64,000 nt of DNA, taken from the NCBI GenBank assembly GCA_023518375.1, contig CP068450.1, positions 1,116,001 to 1,180,000 on the forward strand, given 5' to 3'. Position 1 is the stretch's first letter. The number at the start of each line of letters is the position of its first letter. Position numbers and translations under genes: made by a program. The DNA is from Candidatus Hepatincola sp. Av. GTDB lineage: Bacteria; Pseudomonadota; Alphaproteobacteria; WRAU01; Hepatincolaceae. Positions 47,086 through 55,891 of the stretch are shown here, one piece after another. A model generated the notes under the pieces. The model was given only the letters and a program-made list of their open reading frames with translations, had not been told where the DNA came from and made no database searches.

Positions 47086-47751
47086 ATGAATAAACAGCTC
47101 TTTTTTCAATTCCCACAACTTTGTCAACCTAGAGATTCTGATGTTATAGTTGCAGATTTTAACTATGATGTAATGGAGTTCTTATTTAAGCCTCACCAAT
47201 GGCTTTCTAATTTTTTATGTGTTTATGGGGAAGCTGGTGTTGGTAAAAGTTTTTTAACTCAACGTTTTATACACTTGTATCAAGGTAAGGAAATATTTGA
47301 AAAACACATTAAACATATTAGTGAAATAGAAAAAATTACAGCAAAGTATAAAGTATTATTGTTTGAAGATTTTGAAAAGTTCTGTAATAGTAAAAATGAA
47401 GTATGCTTCTTTAATTTGTATAATACGGTACAAGTTAGTACTTGTAAGTTAATTATTACTAGTGCAATACCACTACATCACATGCCTATTAAATTACCAG
47501 ATTTACACTCCAGACTTAAAAGCATTACTTCCTTACGTATAAATAATCCTAATGATGTTACCTTACAACAACTTTTTGTAAAAATTATTGCCGATAAACA
47601 AATATTTGTTAGCAAAGAAGTTGTAGATTATGTTTTTAAAAGAATACAAAGGGATATGCCTGCTATTATTACTTTAACTAATAAAATGGAAAAGTATATT
47701 TTAGAATATAATAAGCCTATTACTTTAAAATCTATCCAACAACTTATTTAA
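47086..47751 (+). CDS. hdaA: Hda-like DnaA-homologous regulator of replication
   Basis: Hda with the sliding clamp stimulates ATP hydrolysis by DnaA, preventing re-initiation. The 221 residues resemble the AAA+ part of DnaA without its DNA-binding domain: Walker A YGEAGVGKSF (48-55), Walker-B-like VLLFEDFEKF, a sensor stretch LIITSAIPLHHMPIKLPDLHSRLKS (arginine finger region), and a C-terminal helical lid (VSKEVVDYVFKRIQRDMPAIITLTNKME). No clear clamp-binding motif beyond QLFFQF at residues 4-9, which does fit the clamp-binding pattern. Same operon as the DUF2066 gene. Confidence 0.85.
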   Translation: MNKQLFFQFPQLCQPRDSDVIVADFNYDVMEFLFKPHQWLSNFLCVYGEAGVGKSFLTQRFIHLYQGKEIFEKHIKHISEIEKITAKYKVLLFEDFEKFCNSKNEVCFFNLYNTVQVSTCKLIITSAIPLHHMPIKLPDLHSRLKSITSLRINNPNDVTLQQLFVKIIADKQIFVSKEVVDYVFKRIQRDMPAIITLTNKMEKYILEYNKPITLKSIQQLI

Positions 47752-47888
47752 AAATAAGAATATAAATACTAAAGATTATATTTATCTATATTTATTATTT
47801 AATTTTATACTATAATAAAACAGATATTAATTTTAACAAGCCTACAACATCAAGTTTAATAGGTTTTCAATGAAATATAGGTATGTAA

Positions 47889-48761
47889 ATGCTGGATTGG
47901 GTATTCTTTTTACTTACATTACTATTACTAGTAGTACTAGTAACTTTAATTTTTAAAAATAAGAGATTTCTTCACGATATTACAAAGTATACAGTTATAT
48001 CATTAGTTTTCACTGTTATTATATTTATGTTACTTATTTTTAGTGTAGTTAGCCCTAGTAGCCACCAAAAAGTAAAAGTAGATCCTAATACCGTTATTGT
48101 TGGTTATGCCGAGAAGCCACCTTTTGTATTTATGAATAACAAGGGGCAATTAGCAGGTTTAGAAGTTGACTTAGTGAATAAATCTTTAGAAAATCAGGGC
48201 TTTAAAGTAGTATGGCGTGAATATCCAAAAAAAGACTTACCAACTTTATTACAAAAAGGGAGAATTTCTTTAGCTGTTGCTGGTTTTACTTCACACTTGC
48301 CTTTGCCTAATAATATTCTTCTTAGTGTTCCTTATTTAACAGATGAAGTTGTATTTTTTTCTAATGCTAAATACTTTAAACAACTAAATGATGAAACCAA
48401 AGATGCAGATCTACTAACAGTGTTAACTAATAAGAATTACTTAGTTGGTGTGGTTTACGATGATGAAGTTAATAATCTTGCTGAATATTTAAAAAATTGG
48501 CGTTTACAAATACAATCTTTAGATTTTTTTGAATTTGTTACCGAGAGCATCAATGCTAATTATGTAATGGTTGGTGTTACCAATAAAACTACATTAAATT
48601 TTTATAAAAAACTTAATAAGTTAGATGTGCAAACATTTAAGATTAGAGAATCTTTTCCTTTAGATTTTGTAATTCTAAGCAATAAAACAAAATTAATAAC
48701 CATTATTAATAATTACATTAAAGCCAATCAACTTGTTAATCCATTAATAGATGCAAAATAG
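47889..48761 (+). CDS. Membrane-anchored family 3 solute-binding protein
   Basis: A 290-residue protein with two N-terminal membrane helices (about 3-24 and 34-57) followed by a periplasmic type-II binding-protein fold: TVIVGYAEKPPFVFMNNKGQLAGLEVDLVNKSL, the classic start of amino-acid-binding proteins, then GRISLAVAGFT and LLSVPYLTDEVVFFSN. No permease or ATPase genes are beside it, so it may act as a sensor or orphan receptor. The two-helix anchor is unusual; most are lipoproteins or free. Overlaps the next gene by 11 bases if that starts at 48751. Confidence 0.7.
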   Translation: MLDWVFFLLTLLLLVVLVTLIFKNKRFLHDITKYTVISLVFTVIIFMLLIFSVVSPSSHQKVKVDPNTVIVGYAEKPPFVFMNNKGQLAGLEVDLVNKSLENQGFKVVWREYPKKDLPTLLQKGRISLAVAGFTSHLPLPNNILLSVPYLTDEVVFFSNAKYFKQLNDETKDADLLTVLTNKNYLVGVVYDDEVNNLAEYLKNWRLQIQSLDFFEFVTESINANYVMVGVTNKTTLNFYKKLNKLDVQTFKIRESFPLDFVILSNKTKLITIINNYIKANQLVNPLIDAK

Positions 48762-49887
48762 CATAATGAAAATAGCTTTAATTTTTCCTTATAATAATCC
48801 ATTTACCTATGACCGTCCTAAGCCAGTTATTTTATCTGCTTTAGCTTATATTCAGAATACAAGGTATAACCTCACTATTATTACTCCTGATGCACCAAAT
48901 ATTTTTAAGCCTTCCAAACACACAGTTATTACCATTGCTGCTAATTCTAAAGGTCAATACTTGCAGAAGGTGATAGCCACACTGGATAATAGTTATGATA
49001 TCGTTGAAGTGCATCAAGATACTAAACTAGCAGCACGAATTGCTAAAAAATATTCTCATATAAAGGTAACGTTAATTAAGCATAGTTTTTATTTAATTAA
49101 TAGGATTAAAGAAAAATTCTTCTTTAATAGATTATTTTACTATTACTTTTATTTAAAATATATTCATAGGGTTTTTTGTATTAGTAAGTATGTTTGTAAT
49201 GTATTTGAAAAGAGGTATCCCAAATATTATTCTTTTAACGTTTTATATAATTCTTACGGGCATGTACCCCTTGATGACTTTAAAAACAGTGTAATATCCA
49301 GAAAGCATCAAATAGTATTTTCAGGTAAGCCTGTAGGTAATAAAGGAGTTAAAGAATTATTTGAATCTTTAATAATTTTATTAAATAAATACCCTAATTA
49401 TAACGCTTTAATTATGGGTGCATTTTTTTCAAAAAAAAATAAATATAGAAAAACTATTAGAGAAATCTTACAAAAACCAGAAATTCAAAAGTTATTACAA
49501 GAAAAACGTATTTTAATAAAGGAAAATTTATCAATTAAAGAAGTTTTTGCTAATTTATTAGAATCTGAGATAGCCTTAATGTTAACTAAAATCAATGAAG
49601 CCTTTGGTCTATCATGTTTGGAATATCATTTGGCCTCTTGTGCTGTTGTTAGTTCAGGTAAAGGTGGTTTAAAAGAAGTTAGTGGTGATTACGCTATGTT
49701 TTTAAAACAAGTAACTTCAAAAGAAATAGTTGAACAAGTGTCCTATTTAATAGAAAACCCAGCTTTTGCTACAGAATTAGCACGTAAGGGAAATGAATAT
49801 GTGTTAAATACTTTTAACCCTTTTACTCTAAGCCAATTTTTAGATTCAGAAAGGGAAAAAACCTATGAATTATATAATGAAAATTAG
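48751..49887 (+). CDS. GT4-family glycosyltransferase
   Basis: Likely a retaining GT-B glycosyltransferase adding a sugar to an envelope glycan. The 378 residues show IVFSGKPVGNKGVKELFESLIIL at the domain junction and the donor-site EAFGLSCLEYHLASCAVVSSGKGGLKEV (the E-x7-E motif), then VLNTFNPFTLSQF. Acceptor and donor cannot be read. Start at 48766 (MKIALIFPYNN) is equally likely as 48751. It overlaps the next glycosyltransferase gene by 11-23 bases. Confidence 0.8.
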   Translation: MQNSIMKIALIFPYNNPFTYDRPKPVILSALAYIQNTRYNLTIITPDAPNIFKPSKHTVITIAANSKGQYLQKVIATLDNSYDIVEVHQDTKLAARIAKKYSHIKVTLIKHSFYLINRIKEKFFFNRLFYYYFYLKYIHRVFCISKYVCNVFEKRYPKYYSFNVLYNSYGHVPLDDFKNSVISRKHQIVFSGKPVGNKGVKELFESLIILLNKYPNYNALIMGAFFSKKNKYRKTIREILQKPEIQKLLQEKRILIKENLSIKEVFANLLESEIALMLTKINEAFGLSCLEYHLASCAVVSSGKGGLKEVSGDYAMFLKQVTSKEIVEQVSYLIENPAFATELARKGNEYVLNTFNPFTLSQFLDSEREKTYELYNEN

Positions 49888-50833
49888 TATAATTATCCCT
49901 GCTTATAATGCGGCTACTTTTTTACAAAGGGCATTAAATTCAATTTATAAGCAGTCTTTACATTCCCTAGAAATTATTATTGTGAATGATTACTCTTCAG
50001 ATGATACCTTAAAAATAGCTGAAACTAACCAAAAAAAAGATAATAGAATTGTAATTATTAATCGTAATAATAATAAAGGTTCGGCTATAGCTAGAAATGA
50101 GGCTTTAAAAGTAGCAAGAGGTAAATATATATTCTTTTTTGATGTTGATGATGAAATAACAAATAGCAATGCTTTAGAAATTTTATATAATACAGCAGAA
50201 AAGAATCAGGTAGAAGTAGTTCTTTTTGATTTTTATAAACTATATCCTAACAAAGCTATTACCCATAAAACCTTAAAGATTTTACCTAATATTTTACTAA
50301 CCTCCATTGAAGATAAAAAACAACTACTTAAAGCAGGTGTTGTTGTATTTAATAAATTATATCTACGAGATTTTCTTCTAAGAGAGCAAATTACTTTTGT
50401 AGCCAATTTAACTTTTGATGATATGCTTTTTACTTGGCAAGTTTTAACTAAAGCAAACAGAATATTATATCTTAAGCAAGAGTTTTATGTATATTGGCAA
50501 GTTAGTAATTCCATTACCAATGTTGCTTTATCTGATGCACGAGTAGAAGATGCCCTAAAAGCCATGAAGCTACTTTATAATTATTTAATTGATAATAATT
50601 TGTATAAAATATATAGCAATGTATATGAATTAAAACTATTAACTACTTTTGCTAGATATTTTGCTAAATCTCAAAGTAAATCTTTACAATTATTTAATAC
50701 TATGGCGGATCATTTGGCTATAATTAACTTAAATGATTATAAAAAATCTTTAAATATTTATAAATATTATAAATATAAGTGTTTTATTCAAAAAAGATAC
50801 ACAATTTACAAACTCTTTTTTTTATGGATTTAA
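49865..50833 (+). CDS. GT2-family glycosyltransferase
   Basis: Inverting GT-A glycosyltransferase, probably for LPS core, O-chain or capsule. The 322 residues begin KISIIIPAYNAATFLQRALNSIYKQ, then EIIIVNDYSSDDT, and the DxD-like FFFDVDDEI that binds metal and nucleotide sugar. Acceptor unknown. Starts at 49865 or 49877. With the GT4 gene and ccrM (3 bp on) it forms a compact rightward group. Confidence 0.85.
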   Translation: MNYIMKISIIIPAYNAATFLQRALNSIYKQSLHSLEIIIVNDYSSDDTLKIAETNQKKDNRIVIINRNNNKGSAIARNEALKVARGKYIFFFDVDDEITNSNALEILYNTAEKNQVEVVLFDFYKLYPNKAITHKTLKILPNILLTSIEDKKQLLKAGVVVFNKLYLRDFLLREQITFVANLTFDDMLFTWQVLTKANRILYLKQEFYVYWQVSNSITNVALSDARVEDALKAMKLLYNYLIDNNLYKIYSNVYELKLLTTFARYFAKSQSKSLQLFNTMADHLAIINLNDYKKSLNIYKYYKYKCFIQKRYTIYKLFFLWI

Positions 50834-50836
50834 TGA

Positions 50837-51910
50837 ATGGCACTACCTCTAACATCAAAATTATATTTAGGTAACTGTATAGAGGTATTGGATTCATTAC
50901 CAGAACAATCGGTAGATATGGTATTTGCCGATCCTCCTTATAATATGCAACTTTCTAATGACTTATACCGCCCCAATGCGACTAAGGTTGCAGGGGTGAA
51001 GGATTCTAGTTGGGATCATTTTGACTCCCTCAAACAGTATGATGAATTTAGTGTAGCTTGGCTGTCAGCCGCAAAAAGAGTTTTGAAACCACATGGTACT
51101 TTATGGGTAATTGGTAGTTACCACAATATTTTTAGGCTTGGATCTTTATTGCAAGACTTAGGTTTCTGGATTCTTAACGATGTTATTTGGAAAAAATCTA
51201 ACCCTATGCCAAATTTTAAAGGAGTGCGTTTTACTAATGCTCATGAAACATTATTATGGGTAGCTCCTAGTGCTAAATGTAAGCATTATTTTAACTATCA
51301 GTCTATGAAAATTTATAATGATGATAAACAAATGACTAGTGTATGGGATATCCCCTTATGTACAGGTAATGAAAGGATTAGAGTTAATGGGCAAGTAGCC
51401 CATCCTACCCAAAAACCGTTACAGCTTATAACTAGAATCCTATTAGCTTGTACTAAAGAAAATGCTGTGATATTGGATCCTTTCATGGGAACTGGTACAA
51501 CTATGGTAGCAGCAAAAACTTTAGGTAGAGAATATATTGGTATTGAAAAAGAAAAGAATTATTATAAAATAGCAGCAGAAAGAATTAAGCAAACGTTACC
51601 TCTTAAGCCTAACTGTATCCAACTACAAAAGGAAAAGCTCCCCAGAGTTCCTATTACAGCTTTAATAGATGCTAATTTATTACTTGCAGGTACAGTATTG
51701 TTTGATAAACAAAATAATCATCAGGCTATTTTAAAAAGAGATGGTTCATTATTGTTAAAGGATAATTTTAATGGTTCAATCCATAAAAGTGCTAGTTATT
51801 TAGTAGGGCATAATATTAATGGTTGGGATTTTTGGTATATCAAAGTTAATGGCATTAACCAAAGTATAGATGTTCTACGGCAACAATATATAAAGCAATA
51901 TGTATTATAA
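50837..51910 (+). CDS. ccrM: Cell-cycle GANTC adenine methyltransferase CcrM
   Basis: N6-adenine methyltransferase that in alphaproteobacteria methylates GANTC and couples gene expression to replication. The 357 residues, almost the same length as Caulobacter CcrM, show DPPYNMQLS (32-40; motif IV), the CcrM-type segment LTSKLYLGNCIEVLDSLP, NPMPNFKGVRFTNAHETLLW, HPTQKP, SAM motif DPFMGTGTT (214-222) and a C-terminal RAMA-like domain (about 265-357). No restriction gene is adjacent, as expected for an orphan regulator. Cell-cycle role is inferred from the family. Confidence 0.94.
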   Translation: MALPLTSKLYLGNCIEVLDSLPEQSVDMVFADPPYNMQLSNDLYRPNATKVAGVKDSSWDHFDSLKQYDEFSVAWLSAAKRVLKPHGTLWVIGSYHNIFRLGSLLQDLGFWILNDVIWKKSNPMPNFKGVRFTNAHETLLWVAPSAKCKHYFNYQSMKIYNDDKQMTSVWDIPLCTGNERIRVNGQVAHPTQKPLQLITRILLACTKENAVILDPFMGTGTTMVAAKTLGREYIGIEKEKNYYKIAAERIKQTLPLKPNCIQLQKEKLPRVPITALIDANLLLAGTVLFDKQNNHQAILKRDGSLLLKDNFNGSIHKSASYLVGHNINGWDFWYIKVNGINQSIDVLRQQYIKQYVL

Positions 51911-52012
51911 TTTTATAGGTTTACAAGAAACTCTATGTATAATATAAATATTAACTTATACAAGTAATATAATTAATCATAGCAAACCACAGAAATTCTT
52001 GGAGTATTATTA

Positions 52013-53239
52013 ATGAATATCTACGTTAAATATTATCTTTCAGGTTTTAATATTTTATTATTAGCTGTGTTAGGTAGTATTTGTGGCTATTTATTTCACG
52101 ATAAAGTACTATTCTTAAAACCTTTTGGTGATGTTTTTATTAGCTTAATTAAAATGCTAATTATACCCATTATATTTTTCACAGTATTGAAAGCCACATC
52201 TTTATTAGGTGAGCATAACAAAGCTATAAAATTAAGTGTTTTTAGCTTATTATACTTTTTAGGATCCTCTTTTTTAGCTGGCTTATTGGGAGTTGCTTTA
52301 TCTTTATACTTGCAACCAGGTTTAGGTGTAGGCTCCTTACCGCAGCAATTTCTAAGTATGAGTCAAGATATGAAAGTTGCGGCTACTACTCAAATTGTTA
52401 CATTATGGGATTTTATTTTTAATATGATTCCATTAAATCCGGTAAAAGCAATGGCAGATGGTAATTTATTACCTGTTCTATTCTTTTCTATTTTTGTGGG
52501 AGTTGCTTTATCTTATGTTAAGCATAAAGATAAAGATAGTGTGATTAAAAGTATAGATGTTTATGCCGAAGTATTTTTATGGATTATTGCAAAAGTCATG
52601 TACTTAGCACCAATTGCTGTGTTCTGCTTAATGGCATATTTAGTCGCCACTATAGGTTTAAATGTAATTTATTTAGTAGGTAAACTATTTCTAACTGTTA
52701 TTGTGGGGCATATTATTTGGGTTTATGGCGTGTTAGCTACATTAGCTATGTTTAGTGGTAAGGTTTCGTACTTTCAGTTTGTAAAAACTATTTTTCCCTT
52801 ACAGTTAATAGCTTTTAGTACTAGCTCTTCGTTAGTTAGTTTGCCAAAAAATATGGAAACTTGTAGTAAGTTAGGGGCAGATAAAAAAATTATGAGTTTA
52901 ATTCTACCTCTTGGAGCTACCTTAAATATGAATGGTAGTGCTTTATACTATGTAGTAGTTACTATGTTTTTTGCCCAAATGTTTCAAGTAGATATTACCT
53001 TTTATACCTATATATTAATTGCTTTAACAGCAGCTTTTGGTTCTATGGCAACTCCTGGAGTTCCTGGGTTATCCTTAACTATTATTATGGTAATTCTTGT
53101 GGCTCATGTTCCATTAATAGGCTTACCATTGATTTTTGCTGTAGATAGAATTTTAGATATGCCAATTACTAGTGTGAATGTAGTAGGTGATACTACCGCT
53201 ACAATGCTAGCTAGTAGATTATTTGGTGAAAGTAAATAA
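52013..53239 (+). CDS. Dicarboxylate/amino acid:cation symporter (DAACS)
   Basis: Inner-membrane importer of glutamate, aspartate or C4-dicarboxylates with Na+ or H+. The 408 residues have eight helices plus the two re-entrant loops: STSSSLVSLPKNMETC (HP1, serine-rich), ATLNMNGSALYYVV (the NMDGT equivalent), TPGVPGLSLTIIMVIL (HP2) and DRILDMPITSVNVVGDTTATML, diagnostic for GltP/GltT/DctA. Substrate not decidable. A route for host carbon or amino acids is plausible. Confidence 0.92.
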   Translation: MNIYVKYYLSGFNILLLAVLGSICGYLFHDKVLFLKPFGDVFISLIKMLIIPIIFFTVLKATSLLGEHNKAIKLSVFSLLYFLGSSFLAGLLGVALSLYLQPGLGVGSLPQQFLSMSQDMKVAATTQIVTLWDFIFNMIPLNPVKAMADGNLLPVLFFSIFVGVALSYVKHKDKDSVIKSIDVYAEVFLWIIAKVMYLAPIAVFCLMAYLVATIGLNVIYLVGKLFLTVIVGHIIWVYGVLATLAMFSGKVSYFQFVKTIFPLQLIAFSTSSSLVSLPKNMETCSKLGADKKIMSLILPLGATLNMNGSALYYVVVTMFFAQMFQVDITFYTYILIALTAAFGSMATPGVPGLSLTIIMVILVAHVPLIGLPLIFAVDRILDMPITSVNVVGDTTATMLASRLFGESK

Positions 53240-53333
53240 TTTCTAAACAATATTATGTGATTTTATGCTATGATTAGTTAAAATTAAACATATATTTATT
53301 ATAAATTTGTTGAAAAAATAAAGGAGATAAAAG

Positions 53334-53831
53334 TTGAAAAAATTATATATTGTTAGCACAGGAATTTTTTTAACATTGCTAAGTGCTTGTTCTAGCTCAA
53401 AAATTACTTTAGATGTCAAAGAGTGTAATTATCCTGATTCCCCTTCAGTTTCTGCCCCATTATGGGTTTGTGGAGCTAAAGTAGAAGGTGTAGGTATTGC
53501 TGCCGTAGGTAGTACAAAAAAATCTGCTGCTGGATATTCCTTTATGCAACAACAAGCTGCTGCTGATGCTAGAGTGTTATTGGCTCAGCAAATTAAGTCG
53601 GATCTAAACGCTAAAGTTGCTAGTAATACAGCAACTTCAACCTCTAATACTACAGAACAAGAAAGTGTAAATTCTAGTAGTTCTTTAGATGTCTCTCAGG
53701 TTACTGTTCAAAGTTTAGCTGGTACTCGTATTTTAAAAACGGTTACTAGTCCTGCAGGATATTTATATGTATTAGTTGGGTTTGACCAAGCCACATACGA
53801 TGATTACGTAAACAAAGTACTTAAAAAATAA
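53334..53831 (+). CDS. LPP20-family lipoprotein
   Basis: A 165-residue lipoprotein: TTG start at 53334 behind AAGGAG, lipobox LLSAC with Cys19, then the LPP20 domain (VEGVGIAAVGSTKKSAAGYSFMQQQAAADARVLLAQQI), a Ser/Thr/Asn-rich stretch and ILKTVTSPAGYLYVLVGFD. The domain occurs in Helicobacter LPP20 and in envelope gene clusters; its function is not established. First of four envelope genes (LPP20, COG3014-like, LpoB-like, LPP20/PEGA). Confidence 0.82.
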   Translation: MKKLYIVSTGIFLTLLSACSSSKITLDVKECNYPDSPSVSAPLWVCGAKVEGVGIAAVGSTKKSAAGYSFMQQQAAADARVLLAQQIKSDLNAKVASNTATSTSNTTEQESVNSSSSLDVSQVTVQSLAGTRILKTVTSPAGYLYVLVGFDQATYDDYVNKVLKK

Positions 53832-53879
53832 TTTTTATTAAGGGTAACATTTTAATAAAGTTAATGAGAGGTTAGTAAT

Positions 53880-55268
53880 ATGAAGAGCAATCTATGCTTA
53901 CCTCTACTCTTTTTATTCTTGTATTCTTGTGCTAATAATCAATTAATAGAGAATCATATTAAGAATTTAGAGCATAACCAAGTTAAGAGTGATTTTTATA
54001 AAGATTTTGAAGTTAGTAAAGGTAGTAAGAATTACCTTTTAAATACTCAAGAAGTGGGTAGAACGGCTTTTATGTTGAATCGTACAGATTTAACAACATC
54101 TACTTTCATAAAAACTACAGAGCAGTATAATAGTTTAGACGAAAGGGCAACTATTAATGCGAAAGGGGTTAGTAGTGGAGTATTAGCTTCTACTATAGGT
54201 TCCGATAATAACAGAGAATATACAGGTTCTGATTTTGAAAGAAGTTTAGACTATTTTTATAATGCCATAAATTACTTAAAAATAGGGCAATTGCAAAAAG
54301 CTATGGTAGAGCTTAGAGCCGCAGATAATATTCAAAAATTTTCCCAAGCTAAAAGAGAAAAACAAATTTATGAGGCTGAAGATAATACTCAATATAACTT
54401 TTCTGATGATATTAATAATGCTATTGCTGAATCCCAAAATACATTACAAGGTACTAAAAAAAGGTTTTTAAACCCATATATATATTACATATCAGGTAAT
54501 ATTAGGGAATTAAATGGAGATGCTAACGGGGCTCTGGTAGACTATAAAGCTGCTGTTGAACTTTACCCAAATAACCCTTATGTTATAGCAGATGCTTTAC
54601 GTTTAAGTGAATTAAAAGACCATGATTATTATATAAGATTAAAAAAGGCACACCCTATTTTCTATAATAAAGATTACCTGTATAAGAGACAAAAAACTGT
54701 TATTATAGTGTACGAACAAGGTTTTGTTCCCTCTAAAACCGCAATTAATGGCAAAATATTCTTAATTAATGGCATTTATGGGCTTTCTTTACCAGCATAT
54801 AACAAACAGCAAGATCCCCTAGCAGAGGTTAATATAGAACTTCTTAATAATGGAAAAAATGTTAGTTCAGCCCAAGCTGCGGAAATTGTAAATATTTATA
54901 CGCTAGCAAAAAATGATTTAGCTGAAAATTACAAGGGCATTGTTGCCAGACAAGTATCACGTCTTATTACTAAGTCGGCCATGCAAGAAGCCGGCAGAGA
55001 AAATGATAAGCCTTTATTGCAAATAGTTGGTGGTTTTAGCTCGTTATTAGAGCAAGCTGATGTGAGGTCTTTTAGAACTTTGCCAAGTTATGTGCAAGTT
55101 GCAAAAATTAACACTAATGCTAACTTTAATAGTGTAGCTGTAAAGATCAATGGACGAACAGTTACATTTAATGATATGCTATTTCATGATAATAACATTA
55201 TAATTTTCTATGTTATAGATTTAGGTTTTAGTGTATATAAAAGTGTTGTGTATCAGGGGAAAAAATAA
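53880..55268 (+). CDS. COG3014-like lipoprotein with TPR-type helices
   Basis: A 462-residue lipoprotein (Cys17 in FLYSC). N-terminal part has ERSLDYFYNAINYLKIGQLQKAMVELRAADNIQ and later NGDANGALVDYKAAVELYPNNPYVIADALRLSELK, both TPR-like; the C-terminal half (KTVIIVYEQGFVPSKTAI) resembles the COG3014 family often found beside lpoB. Role probably in peptidoglycan or outer-membrane homeostasis by association, not demonstrated. Followed after 10 bp by lpoB. Confidence 0.72.
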   Translation: MKSNLCLPLLFLFLYSCANNQLIENHIKNLEHNQVKSDFYKDFEVSKGSKNYLLNTQEVGRTAFMLNRTDLTTSTFIKTTEQYNSLDERATINAKGVSSGVLASTIGSDNNREYTGSDFERSLDYFYNAINYLKIGQLQKAMVELRAADNIQKFSQAKREKQIYEAEDNTQYNFSDDINNAIAESQNTLQGTKKRFLNPYIYYISGNIRELNGDANGALVDYKAAVELYPNNPYVIADALRLSELKDHDYYIRLKKAHPIFYNKDYLYKRQKTVIIVYEQGFVPSKTAINGKIFLINGIYGLSLPAYNKQQDPLAEVNIELLNNGKNVSSAQAAEIVNIYTLAKNDLAENYKGIVARQVSRLITKSAMQEAGRENDKPLLQIVGGFSSLLEQADVRSFRTLPSYVQVAKINTNANFNSVAVKINGRTVTFNDMLFHDNNIIIFYVIDLGFSVYKSVVYQGKK

Positions 55269-55278
55269 GGAGAACATA

Positions 55279-55860
55279 ATGAAAAACTTAATCAAGAAAT
55301 ATGCCGTATTTTCAGCACTATTGTTGCTAAGTGCTTGTGCAGGTGGAACCTCGTATCAAGGGGTAGAGCAAAATAAAGGAAGTAGTACTTTTTCAGTGCA
55401 AGACCAAAAAATGTTAGTAGATACTTTAGCTACAAAATTAACCCAAGATGCAACTTTAAAACAAGAAGTTATGGGGCGTCCTACTTTGTTAATTGATGAG
55501 GTTAATAATAAAACCTCAGAACAAATTGATACTCAAAGTATGACCGATACTTTAAAAATGAATATTGTTAAATCACATTTGTTTTCAATTATTAGCCGTG
55601 ATAAAACTAACCTATTAGCTAAAGAACAGCAACTAGCACAAAGTGGCTTAGCTGATAACGACAGAGCTACACAATTAGGGAAATTATGGGGTGCTAAATA
55701 CGTAATGTATGGCAATTTTAGTTCCATTGTAAATTATGTAGGCAAAGAAAAACAAACTTATTATAAATTTACCCTTATTTTACAAAACATTGAAACTGGT
55801 GAAGAAATTTGGATAGATGAAGCTGAAGTTAATAAGGTAACTAAAAAGCCCTTATTTTAA
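55279..55860 (+). CDS. lpoB: Penicillin-binding-protein activator LpoB-like lipoprotein
   Basis: In E. coli LpoB is an outer-membrane lipoprotein that stimulates PBP1b. The 193-residue product from ATG 55279 (behind AAGGAGA; a longer frame from 55231 runs into the preceding gene) has lipobox LLSAC (Cys20), and the LpoB core: RPTLLIDEVNNKTSEQIDTQSMTDTLKMNIVKSHLFSIISRD, then GKLWGAKYVMYGNFSSIV and GEEIWIDEAEVNKVTKKPLF. PBP partner is not in the window. LpoB-like proteins outside enterics may have other partners. Confidence 0.85.
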   Translation: MKNLIKKYAVFSALLLLSACAGGTSYQGVEQNKGSSTFSVQDQKMLVDTLATKLTQDATLKQEVMGRPTLLIDEVNNKTSEQIDTQSMTDTLKMNIVKSHLFSIISRDKTNLLAKEQQLAQSGLADNDRATQLGKLWGAKYVMYGNFSSIVNYVGKEKQTYYKFTLILQNIETGEEIWIDEAEVNKVTKKPLF

Positions 55861-55891
55861 TAATTTATAATTATAGGAATTAGTTGTACTC

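Noticed and set aside
55231-55278. A longer LpoB-like start at 55231
   Set aside because: It overlaps the preceding gene and would put 16 residues before the lipoprotein signal; ATG 55279 has a clear AAGGAGA and places the lipobox properly.
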